Shown here: positions 22,390 through 32,556 of the stretch, in pieces
Layout: each line of letters starts with the position of its first letter
How positions within the stretch are numbered: position 1 is the stretch's first letter
NCBI GenBank assembly: GCA_022225965.2
Contig: JAKJXP020000045.1
Span: forward strand, 62,001-126,000
Direction: 5' to 3'
Length of the DNA stretch: 64,000 nucleotides
DNA from: Diatrype stigma
Taxonomy: Eukaryota > Ascomycota > Sordariomycetes > Xylariales > Diatrypaceae
The notes under the pieces: model-generated
The model's database searches: none
Seen by the model: the letters and a program-made list of their open reading frames with translations, nothing else
What the model was told of the DNA's origin: nothing
Made by a program: the position numbers and the translations under genes

Positions 22390-24948
22390 ATGGCTTATCA
22401 GGGGCATCATAACGGACAGGCCAACGCTAACTACGGTGCTGACTTCAATGCCTATACCGATGCAAGCTTCGGGGACCTTTTCAACCCCGTTCCAGACATG
22501 GGTGTCGACAATGCATTCTACGGGAGTACCATAGGCGATCTCGACTTCCTTGCGCCAATTGGTATGCCGACACAGGTTCCATTTCCCCTTGCAAACCCGC
22601 ATGCAGGTACTATTCAGCCGCAGCATGTTTACGGCACTCCTATCAGCCATCTAGAAGGTAACACCGGAAACCTCTTGCACAACCGGATCAGCCTGCCCAT
22701 GCCCGTTGCTAACCAGGCAGTCCAAATACCTACTCCCTCCAGCGCATTCTATCAACAGGAGCATCCAGTAGCCCCGATGTACGCGCCCGCACAAGCTTCT
22801 GTGTCAGCCACTGGTACCGCCAATGGATCTTCTCTGGCGAGTGGTAGTAATGCGGATTCGAGCCCAGCAGGACGTCAGCGTTTCACACCCAGCCATGCGC
22901 CTGGGACTCCCATCGTTCTCGACCCATGGAAGTATTACCGCACAGTTGCAGAACGACAGCAGCTCAAACTGAAGGAAGGCAAGATCCCTCGGATCACACG
23001 GAAGAAGAAGGGGGCGGAGCACATCGATCCTGAGCAGTACTATGGACCGCCAGTCAAGGCGCCAGAGGCTTGGGGTCCTATTGACCCGAAGACCAACCGT
23101 CCCATATTCGAGTACACGAAATACGGCGAGTTGTATCAAGGCCGTACATACGATGTCGCTCAGTTGAAGATGTACCTGTACGACCGTCGGCTCAAGACGC
23201 TCGACCCATCAGACTGGGCGCCTCGCAAGAAGCTCAGCACTGAGCGTCGAGTAGAAGGTAAGGTGCGTGGTGGTCTCACGTTGTGGTTAGGATGGCCCGC
23301 GGCGCAAGCTGACCATCGGTATCCGCGTAGCCCAGGTACCCAAACATGTCGATACAAGGACTGCCCGTATTCCACCATTAAACAGGGGCTCCCGCGCGTA
23401 ATCCTCGACGAACGTATGAACGATCAAGGCCTAGAGCTCGACCCGTTCTACAACGCTGGGTATATCCACTTGTATTGCCTAGAGAAGAACTTCGACCTAG
23501 TGGACATGATCAAGAACCTCGACTTCCGCATCGATGATCGTTCCTTCAAAAAGGAAGAGTATAACCTCTTCAGCCTAACCGGTAGAGATGGCAAGCTCGA
23601 CCTGACAAACACTTACCATTACTGGTGGAAGCGTGAATTCCGACGCAGCCAGCAAGCAAAGGCCAATGGTAGGTCGAGGGACAGGAGTAACTACGAGGAG
23701 TCGTCTCTGGGCGCCGCCCTTCTGAAGTGCAAGCTCAGCCACGAGAGCTCGGCTCGCGCCAAGACCCGTCTAGATAGGGACGGTGTCGATGTTACCAAGT
23801 ACTGGGGCGACCTGGACTTGTATGCCGATCTTAGATATCAATACAAGCTTCAGAAGGAGAAAGACGAAGAGGAAGGTGAAGGGCCCAGCCACAGGCACGA
23901 ACAGAACCGTGCGACGGCGCCATCACGCCCGAAGCGTTCGGTCCAGGCAACCTCCATCGCATCCGACTCTGGCAATACCTTTGCGTACCCGCAGTACCCT
24001 GACAGTCACGTGCAGTATACACAGCAGTACGCTGGCTATGGCACTGCGGCCACCACGCCTGCGTCCTACGATCCTCAGATGACCCGAACTCACCAGGTAA
24101 GTCACCACGACATCCATGTGCTTAACCAGCCCTACCACCAGATGCCGCCTGTTCAACCAGCGGTTTCACAGTGGGGTGGACTGTCGTTTCCGCAGCCTGG
24201 AATGGCAGGCCCTAGTCAAGCGGCCCCCCAGCAGATTGTGTCTCCTAGAGGCCGGAAACGAAGCCGGGAGGTGATCGATCTCGAGGACGAGAGCCTGGGT
24301 GGTGCTACGACATCCGGACTGGATGAGACGAGGGCCAAGAAAGCCTGCCATAACCATCGTGGTTCCCATGCACTACCTTACGGTATGGATGAAATCCAGG
24401 CCTGGAACGATGAAATAGAGGTAACGCAGGAGCCACAGGATGTGGTCACGCTTGATGGTATACCCAGCTTCGACTTCAATCTGCCCCAGGTCACCGGCGA
24501 ACAGACAGTTGAAGAAAGGCAGGCAGAGCTCGGTTCTGAGATAGTTACGGAAGAGGCCAATAACAACTTGCCTGAACCCGATGGTAAGTCCACTAACGCT
24601 CAGATGGAGGAGCCGGCTGCTGAGCTAAAGCCCGCTCCGGAATTGTCTACTCCGCCGGAGTGGTCAACAGACGAGCAGCTGCTCAACTCAGATGATCTCT
24701 TCGATAGCAATATCACTCCGGATGAGTTTGATTCTATCTTTGGTAAGGAAGACACCACTCCTCCCGCCGCTGAAGAGCCAGCTCAGGAAGCAAGCTTCAA
24801 CAGTGAAGACGTAGAAGAGCCCCGCGAGGAGGAACCCAAGGTTCCCGAAGTCGCCAAGGAGTCGCCGACTCCGGCATCTCCGAAGCCTTCCTCCCCCCGA
24901 AGCCCTTCGAAAAGCCCTTCAGGACTCTCGAGTTCGAGGTGGGCGTGA
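22390..24948 (+). CDS. Large uncharacterised nuclear-type protein
   Basis: A single open frame; the first ATG (22390, context ATCATGG) gives 852 aa. The N-terminal 170 residues are disordered (Gln, Asn, Pro). A folded core at about 180-480 contains APGTPIVLDPWKYYR, a hydrophobic GGLTLWLGWPAAQADHRYP stretch and a putative metal site, CRYKDCP (about 320) with HLYCLE (about 360), inside a segment widely seen in filamentous ascomycetes (my recollection, not searched). Then come RGRKRSR, a likely nuclear localisation signal, directly followed by EVIDLEDE, which fits a SUMO-interacting motif, and a Glu/Pro/Ser-rich acidic tail. A chromatin or transcription role is inference from these motifs. No enzyme signature is visible. 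Confidence 0.75.
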   Translation: MAYQGHHNGQANANYGADFNAYTDASFGDLFNPVPDMGVDNAFYGSTIGDLDFLAPIGMPTQVPFPLANPHAGTIQPQHVYGTPISHLEGNTGNLLHNRISLPMPVANQAVQIPTPSSAFYQQEHPVAPMYAPAQASVSATGTANGSSLASGSNADSSPAGRQRFTPSHAPGTPIVLDPWKYYRTVAERQQLKLKEGKIPRITRKKKGAEHIDPEQYYGPPVKAPEAWGPIDPKTNRPIFEYTKYGELYQGRTYDVAQLKMYLYDRRLKTLDPSDWAPRKKLSTERRVEGKVRGGLTLWLGWPAAQADHRYPRSPGTQTCRYKDCPYSTIKQGLPRVILDERMNDQGLELDPFYNAGYIHLYCLEKNFDLVDMIKNLDFRIDDRSFKKEEYNLFSLTGRDGKLDLTNTYHYWWKREFRRSQQAKANGRSRDRSNYEESSLGAALLKCKLSHESSARAKTRLDRDGVDVTKYWGDLDLYADLRYQYKLQKEKDEEEGEGPSHRHEQNRATAPSRPKRSVQATSIASDSGNTFAYPQYPDSHVQYTQQYAGYGTAATTPASYDPQMTRTHQVSHHDIHVLNQPYHQMPPVQPAVSQWGGLSFPQPGMAGPSQAAPQQIVSPRGRKRSREVIDLEDESLGGATTSGLDETRAKKACHNHRGSHALPYGMDEIQAWNDEIEVTQEPQDVVTLDGIPSFDFNLPQVTGEQTVEERQAELGSEIVTEEANNNLPEPDGKSTNAQMEEPAAELKPAPELSTPPEWSTDEQLLNSDDLFDSNITPDEFDSIFGKEDTTPPAAEEPAQEASFNSEDVEEPREEEPKVPEVAKESPTPASPKPSSPRSPSKSPSGLSSSRWA

Positions 24949-27900
24949 GGCTAGCAAAGGGTGGATAGTCGTTGTGACCCGGTAAGTCAACATGTCTCAT
25001 TGGTCAGTAACAACGACAAATGAAGGATTCCATCAAGATAAGAACAAAGCGATTTCTGTGAACAATGGGGGTATTCTGAAGAGGGAAAAGCATTTACAGG
25101 CAGGACGGGGAAAGCGTATAGGTAAAGTTGAGGGACCCTGGAAGGGCTTATGGTAGGAGCATTGGAGTTTTGTTTCTTTGTTTTTGGAACATTTAATAGC
25201 AGTTGACTGCTATGCATTCTTCTCGTCTTTCTTCTATACGGCAAGTGTCTGATTAATCAGCAAAAGAAAGGGCGGTAAGCCCAGACAAGATATAGCAAGG
25301 AAAACAAGATTATCAAAAACGATGCTTTTCTGCCAATAAGTGAACGAACGTCTTCTTAAACTTCACATGGGTTTCCTAACAGCCAAGGTGTTGATGTCTG
25401 GTGATAAATGATAGATTGGTTGGCCTGTTTTGATCATTGAGGAAGGTATTCATCGCCTCAGTTTCCCCTTCACTCTAGAGCCCTTAATACGAAGTGTGAA
25501 AGCCGCCTACGGCAAAAGCTGGTGATGGCCACTTGGTCTCCATGAGCGGGACAAAGGACAGAGACGTTGAGACAAACAGCTGACACAATTTCAAATACAC
25601 CACCCTTTGACTCAATGCCTCAATCGACCACATGCTTCTCAGCCGAGCCACAAGACAGGTTGCGTAATGGCTGATACATTTTCACTTCTTGTTTCCCATC
25701 GAGGGGAAAGTTTTGCCTTTTGGAAAGGCCCAGCCTGGGTTGTCCGAGATTACTCGGCGAATACTTAGGGTGCCATGTTCGTATCACACGTCTGTGTAAG
25801 TCCATGTCTATCCAGTGACTGCAGCACCATGCAACCAGCTTACCCGCTTCAGCCGCTTGGTTGATCATCCTCTATAGCTTCTAGCGGCTGTTCTGGCACC
25901 TGTCGGGTTCGCCGAAGTGCTCTCCGTATCTGTTGCTTATAGCGGGGCTCACATGCCGAAGTCTTCGATATACACGTAGGTATCATAGCTCGACAGCGAA
26001 GCTTATAACTCATGGGCGTGGGTCGGAATTAGTCTTGCTGACCTGATATAGTTACTCGTCGGGGTAGTTATCAAGATGATTATGGACAGTTATATGTCAG
26101 TCGGGTGTTTCAGTATTCCCCAAAGTCAACGTAGGTCTTAACCGAACTCCGTAGGTGGGCATCGAGTCGTATTGTTAATTCTGATCCGACCAAGTAGTTA
26201 TGGTAGTGGTATCTAGACACGCAACACTCGCACGCTTCCTCCGGGAGTCCGGGAAACATGTCCCCCCTTTTTTCCCGCTGTTGCCTGCCTGTATATACGC
26301 ATCTGAGTGATGATGCTATACCTTAACTGGGTATGATGAGTCCTTCGAATTATACATTGCTTTTACCGGTAATCGGTTTATTGGACAAGAAGCGGCCCCA
26401 GAAAATAAGCATTTAGTGTGCTGATTGGAAGATATACCCTTGACAGGTAGCTACTGACCTACCCTTCCACTGACCCTACACACATAAGTGCGGTAGGTGG
26501 TAGGGCAGTGGGCGTAGGTAGGGTGGAGCACTAGGATAGCGATAGCGGGTGGCAGGGCGCCCTATCAGATATCTTATCAGCTAGACAATTGCTCCAGCTC
26601 GGGATCGCCGCCATGCTACGATGCTACCTTACGCAATAGAATACAACAACGAAAGCGTGCATTGCATGAACCCGGCGGCCACTCACACGTCATTGGTGTG
26701 AATTCAGACCAAATATCCAATATACCTGCTTACCTATGATGCCTACTTACTATAGTACGCAGCCGGTATATCTCGCGTCCGAGATATTGTCCTTTTTACG
26801 GGTTATCGTGTGCTTGTATATATAATGTATGCTCTTAGTCGTCCCAACACGACCGGCTCCTGCTGCTTCATTCGAGAGCAATAGAGAAAAGGTTCTCGTG
26901 TTCACTTGCACAATGGTCTTATTTATGGGCATTGCATCCCTTTGTGTGAGCAGAGCATATCTTGTGTGCAATACCATGTCGATTTAACATTTTTTCCATT
27001 TCGAGGACAGACAGCGAAGGATTGAAGGGATGAAAGAAAAAGAGACAGTCACGTGGCGCTACTACCATTACTTACTACATTACCATCACTAACTCCATAC
27101 ATTACCAATACCTACCGCTATTAAATAGCCACCTAGTAGGTACCTAGGTAGGTCCTAGTAAGTACTCGACGGTGCTGTCCTACCCCGGATTCCCAGCCCG
27201 ACCGACCTTGGCGGAACTCAGCTTTCCTTCCCTCTCTTTTCCCTCTTCTGACCGATGAGACGGGATTCGCGCGCAATATGACCAGAGAGAATGGTCTAAG
27301 GCCGCCTGCCTTGCAGGTGATTGTTCTTGTAAGTTACAATTTCCAATGTTTATATGGGCCTCGTTCTGGCTTCTGCTTTTTTAATCCTTGACTCGCGAGC
27401 GGTGCGATGCGATGCGATGCGATGCAATGCGACCGCCTACGGTTCCCCGACCAGTGTCGTGCCTCGGCTGCTTACCTACGTCGTAGGTCGCGCGGCTGCA
27501 CCAGGACTGGGCGCTTATGTATGTCCTCCGCCTGCGACTGCATTGGGCGGCTCTTCTTTGTCATCCAGTTGTTCGCCAGGACGCGCAAATGGCATTCCAC
27601 AGTGTCCACACCCCTCACCCTGCGCGCGCGCGCTGTCCGGCCCGGTCTTGGCTAGTGCCTGGTGCTGCTTAGGTAGCCTCCAAGTTGTTATAATCACTGT
27701 ACCTGCGTACATTCGTGAACCTCGTCCGAATATCTGGTAGATGGAATGGGTTCTTGCCATGGAATGGACAGAACAAGCCCCTCGGACTTCAGAAACGGAA
27801 ATGGGGAACAGAACTTGAGCGATGGCATAAATGGTCTTCCATAACAGGCACTTATTCGAGGATGCTACACGAATCCAAATCCAACCAAGAACTCCCTGTT

Positions 27901-28328
27901 CAAAACCCATGTTATGGCTTTGTGGAGAGACGCTAGGAGATATACGTCAAGACAAAGTTGCGGGTCGGGGCCAGGGGAATTAGCGGGACCCGGGGGATTT
28001 CACCCATCACCTGCAGTGATCAAAATCGGACCAGTCATATACCCTTGACCTCCCTCTCACTGCATTCAAGCTGTCGTTATTGTTACCTTTGTCATCTCCA
28101 AAGAGATTACGTCACAGAAGCCTGTCACATCTCGGAGCTTTTATTCTCGAAAAACTCCTTAGATGAAGCTCGGGATCTATAGGACGCCAAGCACACGCCT
28201 CCCTATATTATACAGCACGGCAGGCAATAGCATCCGGACAGGCCGAACCTCAATGTCCATTTGTATCTCAAGAAGTGCGAAAATCACGGACAGGAAGCAT
28301 GCATGCTAACAAACTCCGTTATGACTAG
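24949..28328. other. 3.4-kb region with no supported gene
   Basis: Both strands carry only short frames without family features. Items seen: a GATGC pentamer repeat at about 27404-27430, TACCTAGGTA-type motifs near 27135-27160, and the 3' end of an intron (branch GCTAAC, acceptor CTAG at 28328) whose donor and first PDE1 exon must lie upstream. A frame ending SLQVVIIT before a GT at 27697 could be that exon but would need an unusually long intron. Confidence 0.4.
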
Positions 28329-29810
28329 GGTTCAGGAGGCGGTCCCTTGGAGAACAACGTGACGGCGTTGCTCGTCCGATCAGTCAAGGCAGGATGGACG
28401 CGTGGTTCAGTCGTTGCACTGGATGCAGGTGTTCACCTTTCAGCTATCACCCGAATTCTCGAGGAGACTCAACCTCTTGGACTGGGTACTTCTGTTTCGT
28501 TACCTCACGTTCTCGAGTCGGGGCCCTTCGCAGGCTTGGAGATCAGAGATGTCTCGGCTTCAGCTAATGCAGCCCATATAACACGGCATATCGTGGACAC
28601 TTACCTAATCACACATCCGCACCTTGACCACATCAGTGGGTTCGTCATCAACACCGCAGGCCTCCCTGGGACGAGGCAAAAACGACTCGCGGGACTACCG
28701 TCTACTATCTCCGCATTTAGGAACCATATATTCAATAATGTAATCTGGCCGAACCTTTCCGACGAAAATAACGGCGCCGGCTTAGTGACTTACTTGCGCC
28801 TTGTGGAAGGAGGTAGTCCAGCCTTAGGCGAGGGAGACGGGAAGGGCTACGTCGAAATCAGTGACGGGCTTACGATCCGACTCTTCGGCGTTAGTCATGG
28901 ACATTGCATTGAGAGGCATGCACATAGAGGGTCTGCCACATCATCTCGCCTAGGTAGCTTCGACGCCTCCTCCATGATGCCACAGAGAGGGGTACCAGGC
29001 AGTAATGCAGCTTCGGGGCCCTCAAATCTATTTAGGGCAGCCAGCCTCGCACAGGGCTCACCAAGTGGAGAACGCGATTCGGCCTGTGTCTACGACTCGA
29101 GTGCATACTTCATTCGCGAACCCTACAGCGGTCGTGAGGTGCTTATGTTCGGCGACGTGGAACCAGATAGCATATCGCTTTCACCACGCAACTTGGTGAT
29201 CTGGCAAGAGGCTGCTCCTCGGATAGCCAGTGGCAATCTCGCGGCAATCTTCATCGAATGTTCGTACGATGATAGCCAGTCGGTGGACCGACTTTTTGGA
29301 CATCTGACGCCGCGTTTTCTCATCGAAGAGCTCAAGGTCCTCGCTGCGGAGGTCGACACCGTGCGCCAGACTCCCCCACCGAAGCCCGAAGCGACTAAGA
29401 AGCGCAAACGGGATACGGAGGATGAGGGCGGGGCCATCCGTGTAGCTTCGAGACCGAACCTAGACGAGGCGCCTATATCGCCCAAGTCGACACGCCCGCC
29501 GCTGAGGCCCAGGTCGGCGTCAGTGATCAGCGATTACGGTTTCGATACTCCATACAACTCGACGCCCGCCGCGGAGCTGTCCGTGAAGGAACTAGACCGC
29601 GCCACTACCTCGACGACTATGACGGAGCTACATTCTACTAACAATACACTGCGGAACCTCAAAGTCGTTGTCATCCACGTCAAGGAGAAGCTCGATGGCG
29701 GACCGCCGGCCGGCGAGAAGATATTAGAAGAGCTGTTGGAACACGAAGAGGAAGCCCAGCTGGGGTGCGAGTTTGTCATTTCACGTTCGGGTCAAAGCTT
29801 CACCTTTTGA
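28329..29810 (+). CDS. PDE1: Class II (low-affinity) 3',5'-cyclic-nucleotide phosphodiesterase, 5' exon unresolved
   Basis: The open frame begins at an acceptor (CTAG at 28325-28328) with GSGGGPLENNVTALLVRS, which in class II PDEs follows a short beta-strand of about 10-15 residues. That first exon, including the ATG, was not found with confidence. The metal-binding motif THPHLDH is present, followed by GVSHGHC, GDVEPDS and FIECSYDD, the usual metallo-beta-lactamase-fold landmarks. About 493 aa are visible. The enzyme hydrolyses cAMP (and cGMP) to the 5'-nucleotide and damps PKA signalling. A 120-residue Lys/Pro/Ser-rich insert, about residues 350-440, is probably disordered. Confidence 0.85.
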   Translation, partial: GSGGGPLENNVTALLVRSVKAGWTRGSVVALDAGVHLSAITRILEETQPLGLGTSVSLPHVLESGPFAGLEIRDVSASANAAHITRHIVDTYLITHPHLDHISGFVINTAGLPGTRQKRLAGLPSTISAFRNHIFNNVIWPNLSDENNGAGLVTYLRLVEGGSPALGEGDGKGYVEISDGLTIRLFGVSHGHCIERHAHRGSATSSRLGSFDASSMMPQRGVPGSNAASGPSNLFRAASLAQGSPSGERDSACVYDSSAYFIREPYSGREVLMFGDVEPDSISLSPRNLVIWQEAAPRIASGNLAAIFIECSYDDSQSVDRLFGHLTPRFLIEELKVLAAEVDTVRQTPPPKPEATKKRKRDTEDEGGAIRVASRPNLDEAPISPKSTRPPLRPRSASVISDYGFDTPYNSTPAAELSVKELDRATTSTTMTELHSTNNTLRNLKVVVIHVKEKLDGGPPAGEKILEELLEHEEEAQLGCEFVISRSGQSFTF

Positions 29811-30184
29811 CTGATGTCTTGTTTTTTGTTACGTGGGGAGATGCGACAATTTCTAGGATACAGACGAGGTATATGCGGCGTTTGTCAGGGCTCGTTGGGG
29901 GGTTCATTTGCTTCGGGTTACTTTTTCCTCTCTTTTGTTTTCTCTGGGACTTGTCTGGCTGTGTATACATATTGGGGCTGGCGCTGCGAGAGCATCACTA
30001 CTGGAACTTGATGTGGGTTATGTTGTTATCTTACTTTTTGAGCGTATACCACGGGGGTGAAGAGCAATTGACTTCAATGAGAGGCGCATATAGGGCCTAT
30101 CGAAACCAGTAGAAGGAAACCGAACCAGTCTTGAATTGCCCTGAGTGCATAATTATTGCATGTCTGCCATATGTGGGTGCGTGC

Positions 30185-30218
<34 letters not shown>

Positions 30219-30302
30219 GATATATCTCCCTTATTGACCAACCGCCAGAGTCCATCTAACCCCGCGAGCTAACCAAACAACCTCCGCCATCTCACTCCCC
30301 CC
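29811..30302. other. Intergenic region between convergent genes
   Basis: PDE1 (plus) and the flavin-reductase gene (minus) converge here, so both terminators lie in this stretch. Apart from the TA microsatellite nothing stands out. Confidence 0.5.
30186..30216. repeat. (TA)n microsatellite
   Basis: An uninterrupted TA run of about 31 bp lies in the 3' intergenic region. Confidence 0.95.
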
Positions 30303-31442
30303 TCACTCTTTCTTGCTCTTCTTGCTCCTCCCCTTCAGCTTCTCGTACCCCTCCATGCCGCCGACGTCCTTCTCGAACGACGGCCTCGGCAGCTCGAGCG
30401 CCTCGGTGACGCGGGCGTACGTGATGCCGCCGACGCGGGCGATGGGCCGGAGCACCTCGGGCGCGACCTGGCTGCGGTCGGCGTTGAGGGCGTCGCCGCG
30501 CACCCAGAACCGCGTGCCCTCGAGCACCACCAGGCACCCCGTCTTCTTGCCCGGCGTCGCCCGGCTCTCGAACTCCCGCGGCGCGCTCTCCAGCCGGCAC
30601 TCCACGCTGAACACGGCCTCGGCCACGCGCGGCACGCGCGCCGTGATGGAATCCCCCGCTGTCGTGGACGTGGAGGAGAAGGCGGGCGTCAGCCCGCTGA
30701 TCTCCCACTCGGACACGCCCGCGGGCGCGTCTACGCTCGTCGCGTTGGCCGCCTCGACAAAGTGCTCGCTGATGATGCTGACGACGCACTCGCCCGTCGC
30801 CGTCAGGTTGCGCAGCGTGTCCTTCGCCTTGGATGACTCGAGGGGCGACGCGACTCCCAGCGCGAACAGGGGCGGGTCGTGGTTGATGACGTTGAAGTAG
30901 CTGAATGGCGCTAGATTGAACGTTTCCTTACCCCCCTCCGCGCCGGTGCCGGACCGGGTCGACACGAACCCGATCGGCCGCGGCACGATCGCCGAGATCA
31001 GCAGCTTGTAGTTGAAGGGCGCGGGCCGCCCGTCCTCGTACGGGTCGATGCTGACGTGCTCCTGTGCTGGCGGCGGCGCTTCTTCCGCGGCTAGGCTGTT
31101 GGCGCCGTCCCCGAACGCCCACGACGGGTCCGCCGTCTTCTTGTAGTTGAATTTTTGGCTCCGGTCCCAGTCGGGCCGCGACCCCTCGACCGTCTTGAAG
31201 TCCGGGTGCGGGTTGCGCTTGATCTCCGCTTCCCTCTTCGCCGTCTCGCTCATCTTGCCGGGCTTGGTGTTGGTGGTGGTGGTAGTGGTGGTGGCCCTGA
31301 TAAGCTCACGGTATGATGACGCTAGTGGGGAGCGCGGGGTTCTGGGGATGATGCCGTGGCTGCGGGGTATTGCTGCTACTGTTGCTGCGATGGCTGGGGA
31401 GGGACGAAGCGATGATGGGAACAATGGCATCGACGAGACCAA
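30303..31442 (-). CDS. Flavin-reductase-like FMN-binding split-barrel protein
   Basis: A single exon encoding 379 aa from the ATG at 31442. An internal ATG at 31253 (MSETAKREAEIKRNPHPDF) gives 316 aa and starts the conserved part. The first 63 residues are Ser/Arg/Thr rich, few acidic, and could be a mitochondrial presequence. The domain is recognised by FNYKLLISAIVPRPIGFVST, FNLAPFSYFNVINHDPPLF and GECVVSIISEHFVEAAN, the FMN-binding pattern of the flavin reductase-like (DIM6/NTAB) family. It is expected to bind FMN; the substrate is unknown. The C-terminus is Lys rich (KGRSKKSKKE). Confidence 0.86.
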   Translation of the reverse strand: MVSSMPLFPSSLRPSPAIAATVAAIPRSHGIIPRTPRSPLASSYRELIRATTTTTTTNTKPGKMSETAKREAEIKRNPHPDFKTVEGSRPDWDRSQKFNYKKTADPSWAFGDGANSLAAEEAPPPAQEHVSIDPYEDGRPAPFNYKLLISAIVPRPIGFVSTRSGTGAEGGKETFNLAPFSYFNVINHDPPLFALGVASPLESSKAKDTLRNLTATGECVVSIISEHFVEAANATSVDAPAGVSEWEISGLTPAFSSTSTTAGDSITARVPRVAEAVFSVECRLESAPREFESRATPGKKTGCLVVLEGTRFWVRGDALNADRSQVAPEVLRPIARVGGITYARVTEALELPRPSFEKDVGGMEGYEKLKGRSKKSKKE

Positions 31443-32556
31443 AAGAGTTGCTTGAACAACTTGGGCTGGGGTTCTTATAATATTGCGCTTATTATACGTA
31501 GATGGCCTCGGGATATAGATATTACTGGTACCAATGTTATGAACGGAATAGCGGTACGCTAGGGAGCAGATAACCCCGCCCTCGCCCCGGGACGCAACTC
31601 ACGCACTGCCAGGTAGTAGTAGCTAATGTGGTAGCTCAGGGTGCGGTGGGCTCCACGGCGGAGCGGCTGCAGACGGCTGGTTCGGGTCTCTGTTCGCGGG
31701 GCTTAGCCCCGGATCCATGATGTAGTCTTATTGGCTTGAAATGAGGTAGGTAGATATGCTGGCTAGTTTAATCGGCATTTCGTGGTTCAGTCTTTTGACC
31801 ACCACCGTACGGCGGTGTTCAAAACCTCGGCCTGGTAATTGGAACCCCCCCGCTTCCCGCCCCTATTCTCCAGTGTCACACCTATAGCAACTCCCTGATC
31901 AATATCAATGCTGTTTGTTACATTGCCATGTCATCGACTTACCTTACTGCTTTACGAAAGGATAATAGAAAACAATATGAAGTATAGAAGTAGTGTTAAT
32001 TGCACATGACGTTAGGTGACGCCCGGGGTATATATCGTACAAGCCGTATTAGGTAGTTAGTCGGACTTAGTCCCTGACCTTTCCAATTCCTAATCTAGGA
32101 GATTAGTTCTCATACTTGGCTGACTGAAGCTGTTAATGAAGGTTCCCACATGGAATGTCCCAAGGAGGTTCCCAGAACGAAAAGGAGGTTGGATTTCGAG
32201 TAGGATATTCTCGAGACTTAGACACAAATCATTATGATAAGAGCTACGAACCAAACATACCTAGTACCTACCTAGGTACCTACGATGCAATGTTTAAGGG
32301 GCAGGCATCATGGATGTATAAGGTACAAGCATCCATGCATCGCAACACATCTACATACAACGACCCCACTACGGCTCACTGATAAGGATAAGGAATTGGT
32401 TGGACCATGTCCAACTTCTGCTACTGTAGCTGGGGACTGATTAGATAAAGATAATTTCATCTTCACTTTCTTGACGAAGAGTCGCTCAGCAGAGGCGACA
32501 TGACGAACAACCTGTATACGATACGTAGGCATTGAAACGATCCCGGATGAAACTAG
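31443..32556. other. Divergent intergenic region, no gene seen
   Basis: It separates the flavin-reductase gene (minus) and the tRNase Z gene (plus) and must hold both promoters. TACCTACCTAGGTACCTAC-like palindromes lie at about 32260-32283. No RNA gene or ORF is supported. Confidence 0.45.

Noticed and set aside
25620..25868. 82-aa minus-strand ORF in the long intergenic region
   Set aside because: No family features, no good start context and no splice partners.
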